64,000 nt of DNA, from assembly GCF_018129685.1 (NCBI RefSeq), contig NZ_JAFCLG010000001.1:186001-250000 (forward strand), read 5' to 3'. The stretch comes from Bradyrhizobium manausense (GTDB lineage Bacteria > Pseudomonadota > Alphaproteobacteria > Rhizobiales > Xanthobacteraceae). The position numbers were made by a program, and so were the translations under genes. A model generated the notes under the pieces. It made no database searches, was not told where the DNA came from, and worked only from the letters and a program-made list of their open reading frames with translations. Shown here piece by piece: positions 18,077-27,291 of the stretch. Position 1 is the first letter of the stretch. Every line of letters begins with the position of its first letter.

Positions 18077-18778
18077 TCAGTACTTCCGGTAAAGCCCTAT
18101 CAGCTTGCCCTGGATCTTGACCCGGTTGGGCGGCAGGATCCGGACCTCATAGGCGGCGTTTGCGGGCTCGAGCGCGATCGAGGCGCCACGGCGGCGGAAG
18201 CGCTTCAACGTCGCTTCCTCGTCATCGATCAGGGCCACCACGATATCGCCGGTATCGGCGCTCTCGTTGCGCTGGATCAGCGCCATGTCGCCGTCGAGGA
18301 TGCCGGCCTCCACCATGGAATCGCCGCGCACTTCGAGCGCGTAGTGCTCGCCGGCGCCAAGCATGTCGGGCGGGACGCTGATGGTGTGGCTGCGGGTCTG
18401 CAAGGCCTCGATCGGCGTACCGGCCGCGATCCGGCCCATGACAGGCACCGCGACGGGACGCTCGCCCTCCTCAACGGGCGGGCTCGACGTCGTGCGCACC
18501 TTGCCGAGATTGCCCTCGATGACGCTCGGCGTAAAGCCGCGGCGGCTGCCGGCGGCGGCCTGCAGTTCGGGCAGCTTGATCACTTCGATCGCGCGGGCGC
18601 GGTTGGGCAGGCGGCGGATGAACCCGCGCTCCTCGAGCGCGGTGATCAGGCGGTGGATGCCCGACTTCGAGCGCAGATCGAGCGCGTCCTTCATCTCGTC
18701 GAAGGAGGGCGGCACGCCGCTTTCCTTCAGGCGCTCGCTGATGAACCGCAGGAGCTCGTATTGTTTGCGCGTTAACAT
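18077..18778 (-). CDS. lexA: SOS repressor LexA
   Basis: LexA represses DNA-repair genes and is cleaved with RecA help after DNA damage. The 233-residue protein has the N-terminal winged HTH ([34 protein letters not shown]) and the C-terminal S24 peptidase domain with the cleavage site Ala119-Gly120, catalytic Ser154 (GDSM) and Lys192. The ATG at 18778 is the usual alphaproteobacterial start; an in-frame TTG at 18787 lies closer to an AGGGGG Shine-Dalgarno. A perfect alphaproteobacterial SOS box at 18878-18892 indicates autoregulation. Confidence 0.96.
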   Translation of the reverse strand: MLTRKQYELLRFISERLKESGVPPSFDEMKDALDLRSKSGIHRLITALEERGFIRRLPNRARAIEVIKLPELQAAAGSRRGFTPSVIEGNLGKVRTTSSPPVEEGERPVAVPVMGRIAAGTPIEALQTRSHTISVPPDMLGAGEHYALEVRGDSMVEAGILDGDMALIQRNESADTGDIVVALIDDEEATLKRFRRRGASIALEPANAAYEVRILPPNRVKIQGKLIGLYRKY

Positions 18779-18877
18779 CTCGACCAAAATCCCCCTGACG
18801 ATGCGTTCGATTCCGAGACGCTGAACTCAGCTACAAGTCGCTGCGCACTCGAAACAAATCATGAACGGACACTATAT

Positions 18878-18892
18878 GTTCGATACATGTTC
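18878..18892. promoter_or_regulatory. LexA (SOS) box
   Basis: GTTC-GATACAT-GTTC matches the alphaproteobacterial LexA consensus GTTC-N7-GTTC exactly on the plus strand. It lies 100 bp upstream of the lexA start, between lexA and moeA, and fits autoregulation of lexA. Confidence 0.85.
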
Positions 18893-18953
18893 CGCAACTG
18901 CTTAATTTACCGTGAACGCGGCAAAATTGGCGGAACGCACGCGAACGAAGCGC

Positions 18954-20156
18954 TCAAACGGGCAGTCGCAGCACCTCGCAAGGCGTGCCGGCTTCGGCCT
19001 TCGGCGCGAACGGCGCGCGCACGAGAAGTGCCTGTGCCGCAGCGAGATTCGCAAGCAGCGAGGAATCCTGGTGATCGACGGGAAGCGCGACGAGCGCGCC
19101 GTCGTCGCGCATCTGGAGGCGTGCGCGCAGATAATCCTCGCGCTGGTCGTTGGCGCCGACGTCGCGGCCAAGGATGGCGCGTTCGCGGCGATGGTGAATC
19201 ACCGAACGGCCCGAGAGCGCGCGAATCAGCGGCACCAGAAACAGGAACCCGCAAACGTAGGATGACACGGGATTGCCGGGCAGGCCGATCACGCGCATCT
19301 GGCCGAGCTGCCCGTTCATCATCGGCTTGCCCGGCCGCATCGCGATCTTCCAGAACGCCATCGAGATACCTTCGTCCCGAAGCGCCTGCTGCACCAGATC
19401 GTGGTCGCCGACCGAGGCGCCGCCGGTGGTGATGAGGATATCGGCGCCGATCTCGCGCGCGCGGCGGATGCCGGATGTGGTGGCGGCAAGCGTGTCGGCG
19501 GCAACACCGAGGTCGACGGTATCAGCGCCTTCGCTGCGGGCGAGCGCATGGAGCGCGTAGCCGTTGGAATAGACGATCTGGCCGTGGCCGGGCGTGGTGC
19601 CCGGCATCACCAGCTCGTCGCCGGTTGCGAGAATTGCGACCTTCGGGCGGCGGTGGACGCTAAGCTGCGGGTGGTTCATGCCGGCGGCGAGCGCGAGGTC
19701 GCGCTCGGTCAGCCGCGCGCCCTTGCGCAACAGCACGTCTCCTTCCGAGAAGTCGATCCCGGCGGGACGGATGTGTCGCCCGGTGACGGCGGCTTCCTTG
19801 ATCGTGATGCGCTTGCCATCCGCGATAGTGTCCTCCTGGATCACGACCGCATCTGCGCCGGCGGGAACAACGCCGCCGGTGAAGATCCGCACGGCTTCGC
19901 CGGCACCGACAATGCCTGCGAACGGCCGGCCGGCCGCAACCTCGCCGATGAGGGTGAGCTGGGCATCGACCTTGGCCGCATCGGCCGCGCGGACGGCATA
20001 GCCATCCATCGCCGACATCGCCTGCGGCGGCTGGGTCCGCCGCGCCGCGACGTCGCGCGCGAGCACCCGGTGGAAGGCTTGATCGAGCGCGATCGTTTCC
20101 TCAGCCAGCGGCTCCGCACCCGCGAGCACGGCAGCTAGCGCATCGGACACCGGCAT
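18954..20156 (-). CDS. moeA: Molybdopterin molybdenumtransferase MoeA
   Basis: MoeA inserts molybdate into adenylylated molybdopterin, the last step of Mo-cofactor synthesis. The 400-residue protein shows the family motifs AMDGYAVRAAD (about 50-60), FTGGVVPAGADAVV, ATGDELV, ITTGGASVGDHD and GLPGNPVSS. The ATG at 20156 (MPVSDALAAVL) gives the normal length; the frame is open 12 codons further. It precedes lexA on the same strand with a 175-bp gap that holds the SOS box. Its usual partner moaC is 7.3 kb away, beyond an unrelated gene block. Confidence 0.94.
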   Translation of the reverse strand: MPVSDALAAVLAGAEPLAEETIALDQAFHRVLARDVAARRTQPPQAMSAMDGYAVRAADAAKVDAQLTLIGEVAAGRPFAGIVGAGEAVRIFTGGVVPAGADAVVIQEDTIADGKRITIKEAAVTGRHIRPAGIDFSEGDVLLRKGARLTERDLALAAGMNHPQLSVHRRPKVAILATGDELVMPGTTPGHGQIVYSNGYALHALARSEGADTVDLGVAADTLAATTSGIRRAREIGADILITTGGASVGDHDLVQQALRDEGISMAFWKIAMRPGKPMMNGQLGQMRVIGLPGNPVSSYVCGFLFLVPLIRALSGRSVIHHRRERAILGRDVGANDQREDYLRARLQMRDDGALVALPVDHQDSSLLANLAAAQALLVRAPFAPKAEAGTPCEVLRLPV

Positions 20157-20399
20157 GAGGGCCACGGCAGAACTCCAGCTTGGGCAACGCAAGGATCAGA
20201 TTGCGGCAAGCGTTCTAGCCGAGTGTGCGCGCTGAGGCAAAATGGAGCGTGTGTGGATGTCAGTCCGCAGCAACGGCCGCACCAACTCGGCCTGGCGGCT
20301 GACGCCCGTCTTGTCGACATCTTTGACAGGTGGCTGTGCGCGGTTGGTCGGTGAGGCCGAGCTGCTCCGCCGTGGCCCTGCGGCGATCAGGCTCGGCCA

Positions 20400-20615
20400 T
20401 CACGACCGCGTTATGGGATTTCCCTGCGACGAACTTCCCTGTTCAGCAACGTCAGGTGCTTTGGGACCCTGATCCCTGTCAGGCATTGGATCTGCCTGAG
20501 ATTTCAGATCGGCCGCCTTGCTCATCAGCTTGGCGGAAAGCTCGGAATCCGAGGTGGTCTTGGCGAATTTGACCAGCAGAGAGGCCTGCTTGGTGAGGTA
20601 GGTTTTGCCCAACAC
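20400..20615 (-). CDS. Small conserved hypothetical protein
   Basis: An open frame of about 71 codons. The stretch TKQASLLVKFAKTTSDSELS followed by AKLMSKAADLKSQADP resembles the many short helical proteins of Bradyrhizobium with pattern (Y/L)..KAA.LL..A..T.D....A.L...AADLKS, of unknown function. The start is unclear: a GTG at 20615 behind GGAA is chosen, a TTG at 20645 is also in frame, and there is no ATG. It may be a decaying copy. It stands alone between moeA and the phosphatase gene. Confidence 0.4.
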   Translation of the reverse strand: MLGKTYLTKQASLLVKFAKTTSDSELSAKLMSKAADLKSQADPMPDRDQGPKAPDVAEQGSSSQGNPITRS

Positions 20616-20758
20616 GATTGCACGTTCCGTTCGTAGACTTCCCAACGGAAAGAAGAGTCCGGAAGGCGGTATTCCGTTCCCGGAACTGCGTACAAAAATG
20701 CACAGAGCGGTTTGGTTCCTCGCATTCGGGCGAAATTGTTCCGGAGTTTGCGGCCGGA

Positions 20759-21382
20759 TCAGATCCCCAGCGCCTTCAGCGCGATGGCGACGTCGTTCGG
20801 CGAGGTGACATGCACCGCGGTCAGGCCGCGAGCACGCGCGCCTTCGACGTTCTCGGCGAGGTCGTCGAAGAACACAATGCGGTTTGCGGGCACGCCCATC
20901 GCGGCGACGACATGATCGAAGGCTTCGGCGTCCGGCTTGCGCAGGCCGATGCTGGACGACAGATAAAGCTCGCGGAAATGGCCGAGCAGGTCGGCATACT
21001 CCTTCGAGAAATAGTCCACGTGCGGGCGGTTGGTGTTGGAGAACGCATAGACCGGCAGCTGCTGCGCCGCGCGCGGCAACAGCTCCGCGATATCAGGCAT
21101 CTTGCCCGCGAAAATCGCGTTCCATCCTTCCAGGAATTGCGCGTCCGAAATGCCGATGCCCAATGATGAACGCAGCGACTGGAAATAGTCCGCGTCGCTG
21201 ATCTTGCCGATCTCGTGCAGCCGATAGGCCTCGTCGCGTACGTAGCGCGAGACGATGGCTTCGGGCTCGAGGCCTGCATGTCCCGCCCAGCAGGCGATCG
21301 CCTTGGAAAAATCGATGTCGAGCACGACGCGCCCGAGATCGAACAGAAGCGCATCGGCGCTGCCGGGAGAGAGCGAGGTCAC
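20759..21382 (-). CDS. HAD-family phosphatase, YihX-like
   Basis: A 207-residue HAD hydrolase. Motif I is LLFDLGRVVLDIDF, motif II SNTNRPHVDYF, motif III region GLRKPDAEAFDHV, motif IV VFFDDLAENVEGA. The DLG form of motif I and the SNTNR stretch closely resemble E. coli YihX, an alpha-D-glucose-1-phosphate phosphatase. The start is taken at GTG 21382, which follows AAAGGA by 6 nt; a TTG at 21400 lies within the stop of the upstream gene. It sits 14 bp after the hydroxy-acid oxidase gene and is probably co-transcribed. Substrate is inferred only from similarity. Confidence 0.85.
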   Translation of the reverse strand: MTSLSPGSADALLFDLGRVVLDIDFSKAIACWAGHAGLEPEAIVSRYVRDEAYRLHEIGKISDADYFQSLRSSLGIGISDAQFLEGWNAIFAGKMPDIAELLPRAAQQLPVYAFSNTNRPHVDYFSKEYADLLGHFRELYLSSSIGLRKPDAEAFDHVVAAMGVPANRIVFFDDLAENVEGARARGLTAVHVTSPNDVAIALKALGI

Positions 21383-21396
21383 TTGCGTCCTTTCAA

Positions 21397-22524
21397 TCAA
21401 TACCGATACGGCTCGTGGTCGAACAGGGGGAACGCGCTGAACACGCTCGGCGCATTGGTTGCGGTGGCCGGGTGCAGGCAGGATTTGTTGACCTCGGCGA
21501 ACGAGGTGGCACCCAACAGACCGAGGCAGCGCAGCACTTCGTCCTCAAGCAGCTCCAGCATCCGCGTCACGCCGGCTTCGCCGTTGGCCGCCAGGGCCCA
21601 GCATTGCAGCCGGCCGATGCCGACAAGGTCGGCGCCCGCCGCGATCGCCTTGACGATGTCGGTGCCGCGGCAGATGCCGCCATCGACCATGATCTTGGCA
21701 CGGCCCTTCACCGCGTCGACGATTTCAGGAAGCACATGCATGGCACCGCGGCCGTGATCGAGCTGGCGGCCGCCGTGGTTTGAGACGTAGATCCACTCGA
21801 CGCCGTGATCGACCGCGATCTGCGCGTCCTCGGCGGTGGCGATGCCCTTGATGATGAGCGGGATCTTGAATTTGTCCTTGATCATCTTCACGGTCCGCCA
21901 CTCCAGCCCCTTCTGGAAATCGCCGCCGGTGGCCCGCAGGCGGCTCTCGCGAACGTAGCGCTTGGCGATGTCGCGCTCACGACGGCTGTAATGAGCGGTG
22001 TCGACGGTCAGGCAGAAGGCGGCATAGCTTGCCTTTTCGGCGCGACTGACGACATCGGCAACGAACGCGTCATCACCGCGGACATAGAGCTGGTACATGC
22101 GCAGCGCATCGGGGGCGGCTTCGGCGGTCTTTTCCAGGCCCGGCTCGGAGACGGAGCTCAACATGTGCGATGCCCCGAACGTGCCGGCGGCACGGGCAAC
22201 GCTCGCTGCGCCATGCGCGTCGAAGATCTCCAGCGCACCGACGGGAGCGAGCACCACAGGCAGGCGCATCTTGCGGCCGAACTGGGTGACCGAGCCGGTG
22301 ACCTTGCGCACGTCACGCAGCACACGCGGGCGAAAAGCGATCTCGTCCAGCGCCATCCGGTTGCGGCGCATCGTGGTCTCGGTCTCGGCGGCGCCGACGA
22401 TGTAGTCCCAGGCATTCTGGTTGAGGTTGGAACGCGCCTTCCGGAGGAATTCGTGCAGGTTCTGGAATGGCTCGTCGCTGGCACCAAGCTCGACGTTCCG
22501 TTCCGGCCGGAGTGCTTCGTTCAT
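21397..22524 (-). CDS. FMN-dependent alpha-hydroxy-acid oxidizing protein
   Basis: A 375-residue TIM-barrel flavoprotein of the lactate dehydrogenase/glycolate oxidase family, which oxidises 2-hydroxy acids to 2-oxo acids. Seen motifs are the N-terminal FQNLHEFLRKARSNLNQNAWDY, LAPVGALEIFDAHGA, and the catalytic block YVSNHGGRQLDHGRGA with its histidine base, then MVDGGICRGTDIVKA and the FMN phosphate-binding GADLVGIGR. The C-terminal tail is about 20 residues longer than in glycolate oxidase. First gene of a probable two-gene unit with the YihX-like phosphatase. Substrate unknown. Confidence 0.88.
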   Translation of the reverse strand: MNEALRPERNVELGASDEPFQNLHEFLRKARSNLNQNAWDYIVGAAETETTMRRNRMALDEIAFRPRVLRDVRKVTGSVTQFGRKMRLPVVLAPVGALEIFDAHGAASVARAAGTFGASHMLSSVSEPGLEKTAEAAPDALRMYQLYVRGDDAFVADVVSRAEKASYAAFCLTVDTAHYSRRERDIAKRYVRESRLRATGGDFQKGLEWRTVKMIKDKFKIPLIIKGIATAEDAQIAVDHGVEWIYVSNHGGRQLDHGRGAMHVLPEIVDAVKGRAKIMVDGGICRGTDIVKAIAAGADLVGIGRLQCWALAANGEAGVTRMLELLEDEVLRCLGLLGATSFAEVNKSCLHPATATNAPSVFSAFPLFDHEPYRY

Positions 22525-22814
22525 TGTTGTCCTCCCGAGAATTTGAAGCCTTATGTCATCGCGTATCCCGTCCGGGCCTCCAAAACCATCCTAAAATCGC
22601 ATAGCTGCGAGGGGTGGCTCGGCCGGTCGATTCCCGTCTGGCGGGCGATTGTTTCGGAACGTTGCCAAAAGTTTAGGCCGGGGCGAAGGGATTTTTGCGG
22701 TATACAAGTGGGCGTGGCAGCCCGGCCTTGAAGAAACCTGAATGGTATTGTGAGAACCGAGCAGGATCGCCATTTGCGTGGCGTCCCGACCCAAGCGAAA
22801 AGGCCAACCATTCC

Positions 22815-24152
22815 ATGCGGAAAACCCTGCTGTTCCCCCTGGGCGCGCTTACCGGAGCCTGCCTGACCCTCATCATATCTGGTCCACAGGGCGGACTATG
22901 GGCGGCACGGGCGGCGGCAGGCGCGGATGATGCGTATTCCCAGCTCAATCTGTTCGGGGAAGTATTCGAGCGGGTGAAGGCCAGCTATGTCGAGAAGCCC
23001 GACAATGCCAAGCTGATCGAAGGCGCGATCACGGGCATGGTGACCTCGCTCGATCCGCATTCGCGCTACATGAACGACAAGGCCTGGACCGAAATGCAGG
23101 AGACCACCTCCGGCGAGTTCGGCGGCCTCGGCATCGAGGTCACGATGGAAGAGGGCCTGGTCAAGGTCGTGTCGCCGATCGATGACACGCCGGCATCGAA
23201 GGCCGGCATCATGTCCGGCGACCTCATCAGCAAGATCGACGGCGAAAACGTGCAGGGCATGACGCTCGAGCAGGCCGTCAACAAGATGAAGGGGCCGGTC
23301 GACACCAAGACCAAGCTCACCATCGTGCGCAAGGGCGCCGACGCGCCGCTCGATGTCGCGATCACGCGCGAGATCATCCATGTCCGCCCGGTGCGCTTCC
23401 ACGTCGAGAACGGCGACATCGGCTACATCCGCGTCACGTCCTTCAACGAGCAGACCACCGACGGCCTCAAGAAGGCGATCGCCTCGATCTCCAAGGACGT
23501 CCCGCAGGAGAAGCTCGTCGGCTATGTGATGGACCTGCGCAACAACCCCGGCGGCCTGCTCGACCAGGCGGTCTCGGTGTCGAGCGCGTTCCTGCAGCGC
23601 GGCGAGGTCGTCTCGACCCGTGGCCGCAATCCGGAAGAGACCCAGCGCTTCACCGCCCATGGCGGCGACCTCACCAAAGGCAAGCCTCTCGTGGTGCTCG
23701 TCAACGGCGGCTCGGCATCGGCTTCGGAGATCGTGGCCGGCGCGCTGCATGACCACAAGCGGGCGACGATCATCGGCACGCGTTCGTTCGGCAAGGGCTC
23801 GGTGCAGACCATCATTCCGCTCGGCGCCGGCAACGGCGCGCTGGCGCTGACAACGGCGCGCTACTACACCCCGTCGGGCCGTTCGATCCAGGCCCAGGGC
23901 ATCGCGCCCGACATCGAGATCCTCCAGGACGTGCCGGCCGAGCTGAAGGGCCGCGTGGACACCATGGCGGAGTCGCAGATGCGCGGCCATTTGCAGGCCG
24001 CCGACGGCACCGAGCAGACCGGATCGCAGTCCTATGTCCCGCCGGAAGAGAAGGACGACAAGGCCCTGCACGCGGCTTACGACTTCCTCCACGGCGTCAC
24101 CGTGAATGCGGCGGCGGCCAAGCCGGCGCCGAAGACGACGGTGCCGAACTAA
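22815..24152 (+). CDS. S41-family C-terminal processing peptidase
   Basis: A 445-residue periplasmic serine protease of the CtpA type. It has an N-terminal signal or anchor segment (TLLFPLGALTGACLTLII), a PDZ domain (about 98-185, with GLGIEV), and the S41 core with the Ser in GGSASASE (about 298-305) and the Lys in SFGKGSVQ (about 327). The C-terminal tail is rich in Ala and Pro. The ATG at 22815 is chosen because the signal peptide begins there; 40 further upstream codons are open but unlike protein. Convergent with the GGDEF-EAL gene, with a strong hairpin between. Confidence 0.9.
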   Translation: MRKTLLFPLGALTGACLTLIISGPQGGLWAARAAAGADDAYSQLNLFGEVFERVKASYVEKPDNAKLIEGAITGMVTSLDPHSRYMNDKAWTEMQETTSGEFGGLGIEVTMEEGLVKVVSPIDDTPASKAGIMSGDLISKIDGENVQGMTLEQAVNKMKGPVDTKTKLTIVRKGADAPLDVAITREIIHVRPVRFHVENGDIGYIRVTSFNEQTTDGLKKAIASISKDVPQEKLVGYVMDLRNNPGGLLDQAVSVSSAFLQRGEVVSTRGRNPEETQRFTAHGGDLTKGKPLVVLVNGGSASASEIVAGALHDHKRATIIGTRSFGKGSVQTIIPLGAGNGALALTTARYYTPSGRSIQAQGIAPDIEILQDVPAELKGRVDTMAESQMRGHLQAADGTEQTGSQSYVPPEEKDDKALHAAYDFLHGVTVNAAAAKPAPKTTVPN

Positions 24153-24174
24153 ATTCGTTCAAATCCTGAACGCA

Positions 24175-24206
24175 TCGCCCGGGAGCGGATGGCCGCTCCC
24201 GGGCGA
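24175..24206. terminator. Strong hairpin between convergent genes
   Basis: CGCCCGGGAGCGG (24176-24188) pairs perfectly with CCGCTCCCGGGCG (24193-24205) around ATGG, and an outer T-A pair extends it to 14 bp. It lies between the stops of the S41 peptidase and the GGDEF-EAL gene. Only a weak T-rich stretch follows on the plus strand, so bidirectional termination is likely but not certain. Confidence 0.7.
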
Positions 24207-24258
24207 ATTCGTCTTGACGGCAGTCTCAGCGCGCACGGGGCGTCTGTTGCCAGCGTCT

Positions 24259-26979
24259 CTAGCTCGCCTCGCGGCGGCGGCTTTGGTCGCCGCTGCGCTG
24301 GGCAAGGCGGCTGCGATGCAGCGCGAACAGCTCCACGACCTTGTTGGCCGGCTTTGCGGCGCTGAACAGATAGCCCTGCATCTCCGTGCAGCCGAGCGCG
24401 CGCAGCAGGCGCTGCTGTTCCTCGGTCTCGACGCCCTCGGCCGTCGTCGCCATGCGGCGGGCGGTGGCGAGGTTGACCACGGCCTGAACGATGCTGGCGG
24501 CACCATCGGGACCTGCGATGTCGCTGACGAAGCAACGGTCGATCTTGATCTTGTCGAACGGGAAGCGGTGCAGGTAGCTCAGCGAGGAGTAGCCGGTGCC
24601 GAAATCGTCGAGCGCGATGCGAACACCGATGGCGCGGAGCTGATGCAGGATTGCGAGCGCGGTCTCGTCGTCGCGGATCAGCACGGCCTCGGTGATCTCG
24701 AGCTCGAGCCGGCTTGCCGGCAGATTTGATGCGGCGAGCGCCGCCATGATCTTCAGCGCCAGCGTGCCGCTCTTGAACTGCACCGGCGAGACGTTGACGG
24801 CGAGGCGGATGTCGTCGGGCCAGGTAGCCGCGTCGCGGCAGGCGGTGGCCAGCACCCATTCGCCGATCTCGTTGATCAGCCCGGTATCTTCCGCGATCGG
24901 GATGAATTCGGCCGGCGAGACCATGCCGCGTTCGGGGTGGCGCCATCGCACCAGCGCCTCGCAGCCGGTAATGCTGTCGTCCTTCAAGCTGAGGCAGGGC
25001 TGGTAGTAGACCTCGAGCCCGCCTTGAGCGATGGCGTGGCGGAGATCGATTTCGAGCTGGCGCCGCTCGCGCACCTTGGCGTCCATGTCCGGCTCGAAGA
25101 AGCGATAGGTGCGGCGCCCGGCGGATTTGGCCGCATACATCGCCATGTCGGCGTTCTTCAGAATCTGGTCCAACGCGGTCCCGTGTCCCGGTGCCAGCGC
25201 GATGCCGATGCTGGCGTCGGCCGTGAGGTGGTGGCCCATACAGTCGAAGGGAGCCCGGATCGCCGCAAAGACCTGTGCGACGAGCTCGTTGACCTGGTCC
25301 CGTGAGGTCACGGCGCTCTGCACGATCGCGAATTCGTCGCCACCGAGCCGGGCGACGAAATCGGTCGGGCCGGCGCAGCGGCGCAGGCTCTGCGCCACGG
25401 ACTTCAAGAGCTCGTCGCCGACGAGATGACCGAGCGCGTCGTTGACACCCTTGAATTCGTCGATGTCGATGTAGTGCACCGCGAGCTCTTCGCCATGGGC
25501 GATGGCGCGGAGCTCCTTGCGCAAATGTTCGTGGAACATGGCGCGGTTGGGCAGGTCGGTCAGCGCGTCGTAGTGGGCGAGGTGGGTGATGCGCTCCTCG
25601 ATGCGACGGCGCTCGGTGATGTCCTCGTGGGTCGCGACCCAGCCGCCATCGTCGAGAGGCTCGTTGACGATCTGGATCGAGCGACCATCGCTGGTGTCGA
25701 TCACCATGGAGTTGCGCATGTGGACGTCGCGCAGCACGCGCGCGACATGTTGGTCCACGTCACCCGAGTACGAGCCCGTAGCCTTGCGGTGCGCAATGAT
25801 GTCGTGAAAACTGCAGCCGGGCTTCACGATCTCGGGCGACAAACCGTACATGTCGACGTAGCGCTGGTTGCAGATCACGAGCCGCTGCGAAGCGTCGAAC
25901 AGCAGCAGGCCCTGGGTCATGTTGTTGATGGCGCGGTCGAGGCGCTGTTTCTCCAGCGTCAATCGCTCCCGGGACAGGCGGTGTTGCTCCAGCAGCTTGC
26001 GCACGATCGCGATCAGCACGCCCGCGATTGCCAGGGCAGACGCCCCGGCAACCGAAATCAGGATGCCGATCTGTTCGCGCCAGTCGGCCAGAGCCGCCGC
26101 CCGCGTGGTCGTCGCCATCATGATGATCGGGAAGTGGGGCAGGGCGTGCGCCGAAGTCAGACGGTCCTCCCCGTCGACGGGACTGACGAAGCGTCCGGCG
26201 AAGTGATCGAGCGTGAAAACCCGTTGCTGCTCGAACGAGCCGTTCCTGAAATTACGGCCCATCGATTCGCTGGAATGCGGAAAACGCGCCAGCATTGTGC
26301 CGTCCCGATGCAGCATCGAAATGGCGGCACCTTCGCCGAGCACGACGCTCTCGAAGAACTTCTCGAAATTGGCCGGCTCGATGCCGCGTCCGATCAGGCC
26401 CATGAACTCGCCGTGCGGTCCCATGATCTTGCGCACGATCAGGATGGTCCAGACGCCCGAGACGCGGCTGTGCACCGGTTCGATCAGCACATCGGGCGCC
26501 TGCGGATCGTATCGAAAGGTGCGATAATAGGCGCGGTCGGCGACGTTGACCTGCGGGACCGGCCAGGCGATCGATGAGTTGATCAGATTGCCTTCGGCGT
26601 CGATGACGTTGACGCCGCCCATGTAGGGCAGCGCATCGACCTTCGAGCGCAGCATTTGGTGCACGTCCTGGCCGGCGAGGCGCTTGCGGTAGTCCGCCGC
26701 GGTGGTAATTCCGCTCAAGCGGACGTGGTCGACGAAATCCCTCTGAATGACCGCGAAGTCCTGCAATTGCTGATCGAAATGATGGGCGAGCAGCAGTGCG
26801 GTGTTTTCCAGCTCGCGGCTTGCGTTGCGCAATGCGCGCTCGCGAAAATTCTGTGCCATCAGCACCGCGCCGACCGCGATCGCCGCGATCAGGAGCGTGC
26901 CGCCCACCACAAGCCAGCGGATCGGTCCGCTGCGCACGAGGGCCTGTTCAAGGAGCCGGCTGCCGTATCTTGCCATCAT
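24259..26979 (-). CDS. Membrane GGDEF-EAL cyclic-di-GMP signalling protein with PAS domain
   Basis: A protein of about 906 residues. Order: membrane segment near 15-37, a periplasmic dCache-like sensor (about 40-290), a second membrane segment (GILISVAGASALAIAGVLIAI), a PAS domain (NNMTQGLLLFDASQRLVICN), GGDEF with an intact RLGGDEF, and EAL with intact EALVRW, DDFGTGYSSLSYL and AEGVET. Both enzyme halves look active on paper, but the RxxD inhibitory site before GGDEF is replaced by GPTD. The ATG at 26979 is chosen; ATG 26976 and GTG 26997 are alternatives and none has a clear ribosome site. The net direction of activity cannot be told. Confidence 0.9.
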   Translation of the reverse strand: MMARYGSRLLEQALVRSGPIRWLVVGGTLLIAAIAVGAVLMAQNFRERALRNASRELENTALLLAHHFDQQLQDFAVIQRDFVDHVRLSGITTAADYRKRLAGQDVHQMLRSKVDALPYMGGVNVIDAEGNLINSSIAWPVPQVNVADRAYYRTFRYDPQAPDVLIEPVHSRVSGVWTILIVRKIMGPHGEFMGLIGRGIEPANFEKFFESVVLGEGAAISMLHRDGTMLARFPHSSESMGRNFRNGSFEQQRVFTLDHFAGRFVSPVDGEDRLTSAHALPHFPIIMMATTTRAAALADWREQIGILISVAGASALAIAGVLIAIVRKLLEQHRLSRERLTLEKQRLDRAINNMTQGLLLFDASQRLVICNQRYVDMYGLSPEIVKPGCSFHDIIAHRKATGSYSGDVDQHVARVLRDVHMRNSMVIDTSDGRSIQIVNEPLDDGGWVATHEDITERRRIEERITHLAHYDALTDLPNRAMFHEHLRKELRAIAHGEELAVHYIDIDEFKGVNDALGHLVGDELLKSVAQSLRRCAGPTDFVARLGGDEFAIVQSAVTSRDQVNELVAQVFAAIRAPFDCMGHHLTADASIGIALAPGHGTALDQILKNADMAMYAAKSAGRRTYRFFEPDMDAKVRERRQLEIDLRHAIAQGGLEVYYQPCLSLKDDSITGCEALVRWRHPERGMVSPAEFIPIAEDTGLINEIGEWVLATACRDAATWPDDIRLAVNVSPVQFKSGTLALKIMAALAASNLPASRLELEITEAVLIRDDETALAILHQLRAIGVRIALDDFGTGYSSLSYLHRFPFDKIKIDRCFVSDIAGPDGAASIVQAVVNLATARRMATTAEGVETEEQQRLLRALGCTEMQGYLFSAAKPANKVVELFALHRSRLAQRSGDQSRRREAS

Positions 26980-27077
26980 TGTCGTTCGTCGCCGCACACA
27001 CGTCAGGGTCAGTTCTCGATCCCCATGACATCCGTCGGTTTACGGGGTCGATGTGGAGGCGGCGTTAGGAAGCGCGG

Positions 27078-27092
27078 TTAACGCGACCTAAA
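27078..27092 (+). promoter_or_regulatory. Candidate CtrA full site (one mismatch)
   Basis: TTAA-CGCGACC-TAAA has the TTAA-N7-TTAA spacing of CtrA sites with one mismatch. It lies 200 bp upstream of the Flp pilin start and just upstream of the GGDEF-EAL gene. Weak on its own. Confidence 0.3.
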
Positions 27093-27203
27093 CCGCAACG
27101 CACGAATGCGATCGATAGGCAGCGCGATAGGCGTGCAGGTTTTGCCCGGGACGGCCGCCGATGCCGGTCAATTCTTGCCGGTCGTGGCGGTATCAATCAA
27201 CGC

Positions 27204-27211
27204 TTAACCAT
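27204..27211 (+). promoter_or_regulatory. Candidate CtrA half-site upstream of the pilin gene
   Basis: TTAACCAT matches the 8-mer half-site recognised by CtrA in Alphaproteobacteria. It lies 81 bp upstream of the Flp pilin start codon. In Caulobacter the homologous pilA is CtrA-activated. An 8-mer can occur by chance. Confidence 0.4.
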
Positions 27212-27291
27212 CTAACGTGTTGACCATCCTCGGCGCCGCAACGGCCCGCGACTTGCAACCGGATTTGCAACGACGCAGAGAGGACGCGATC

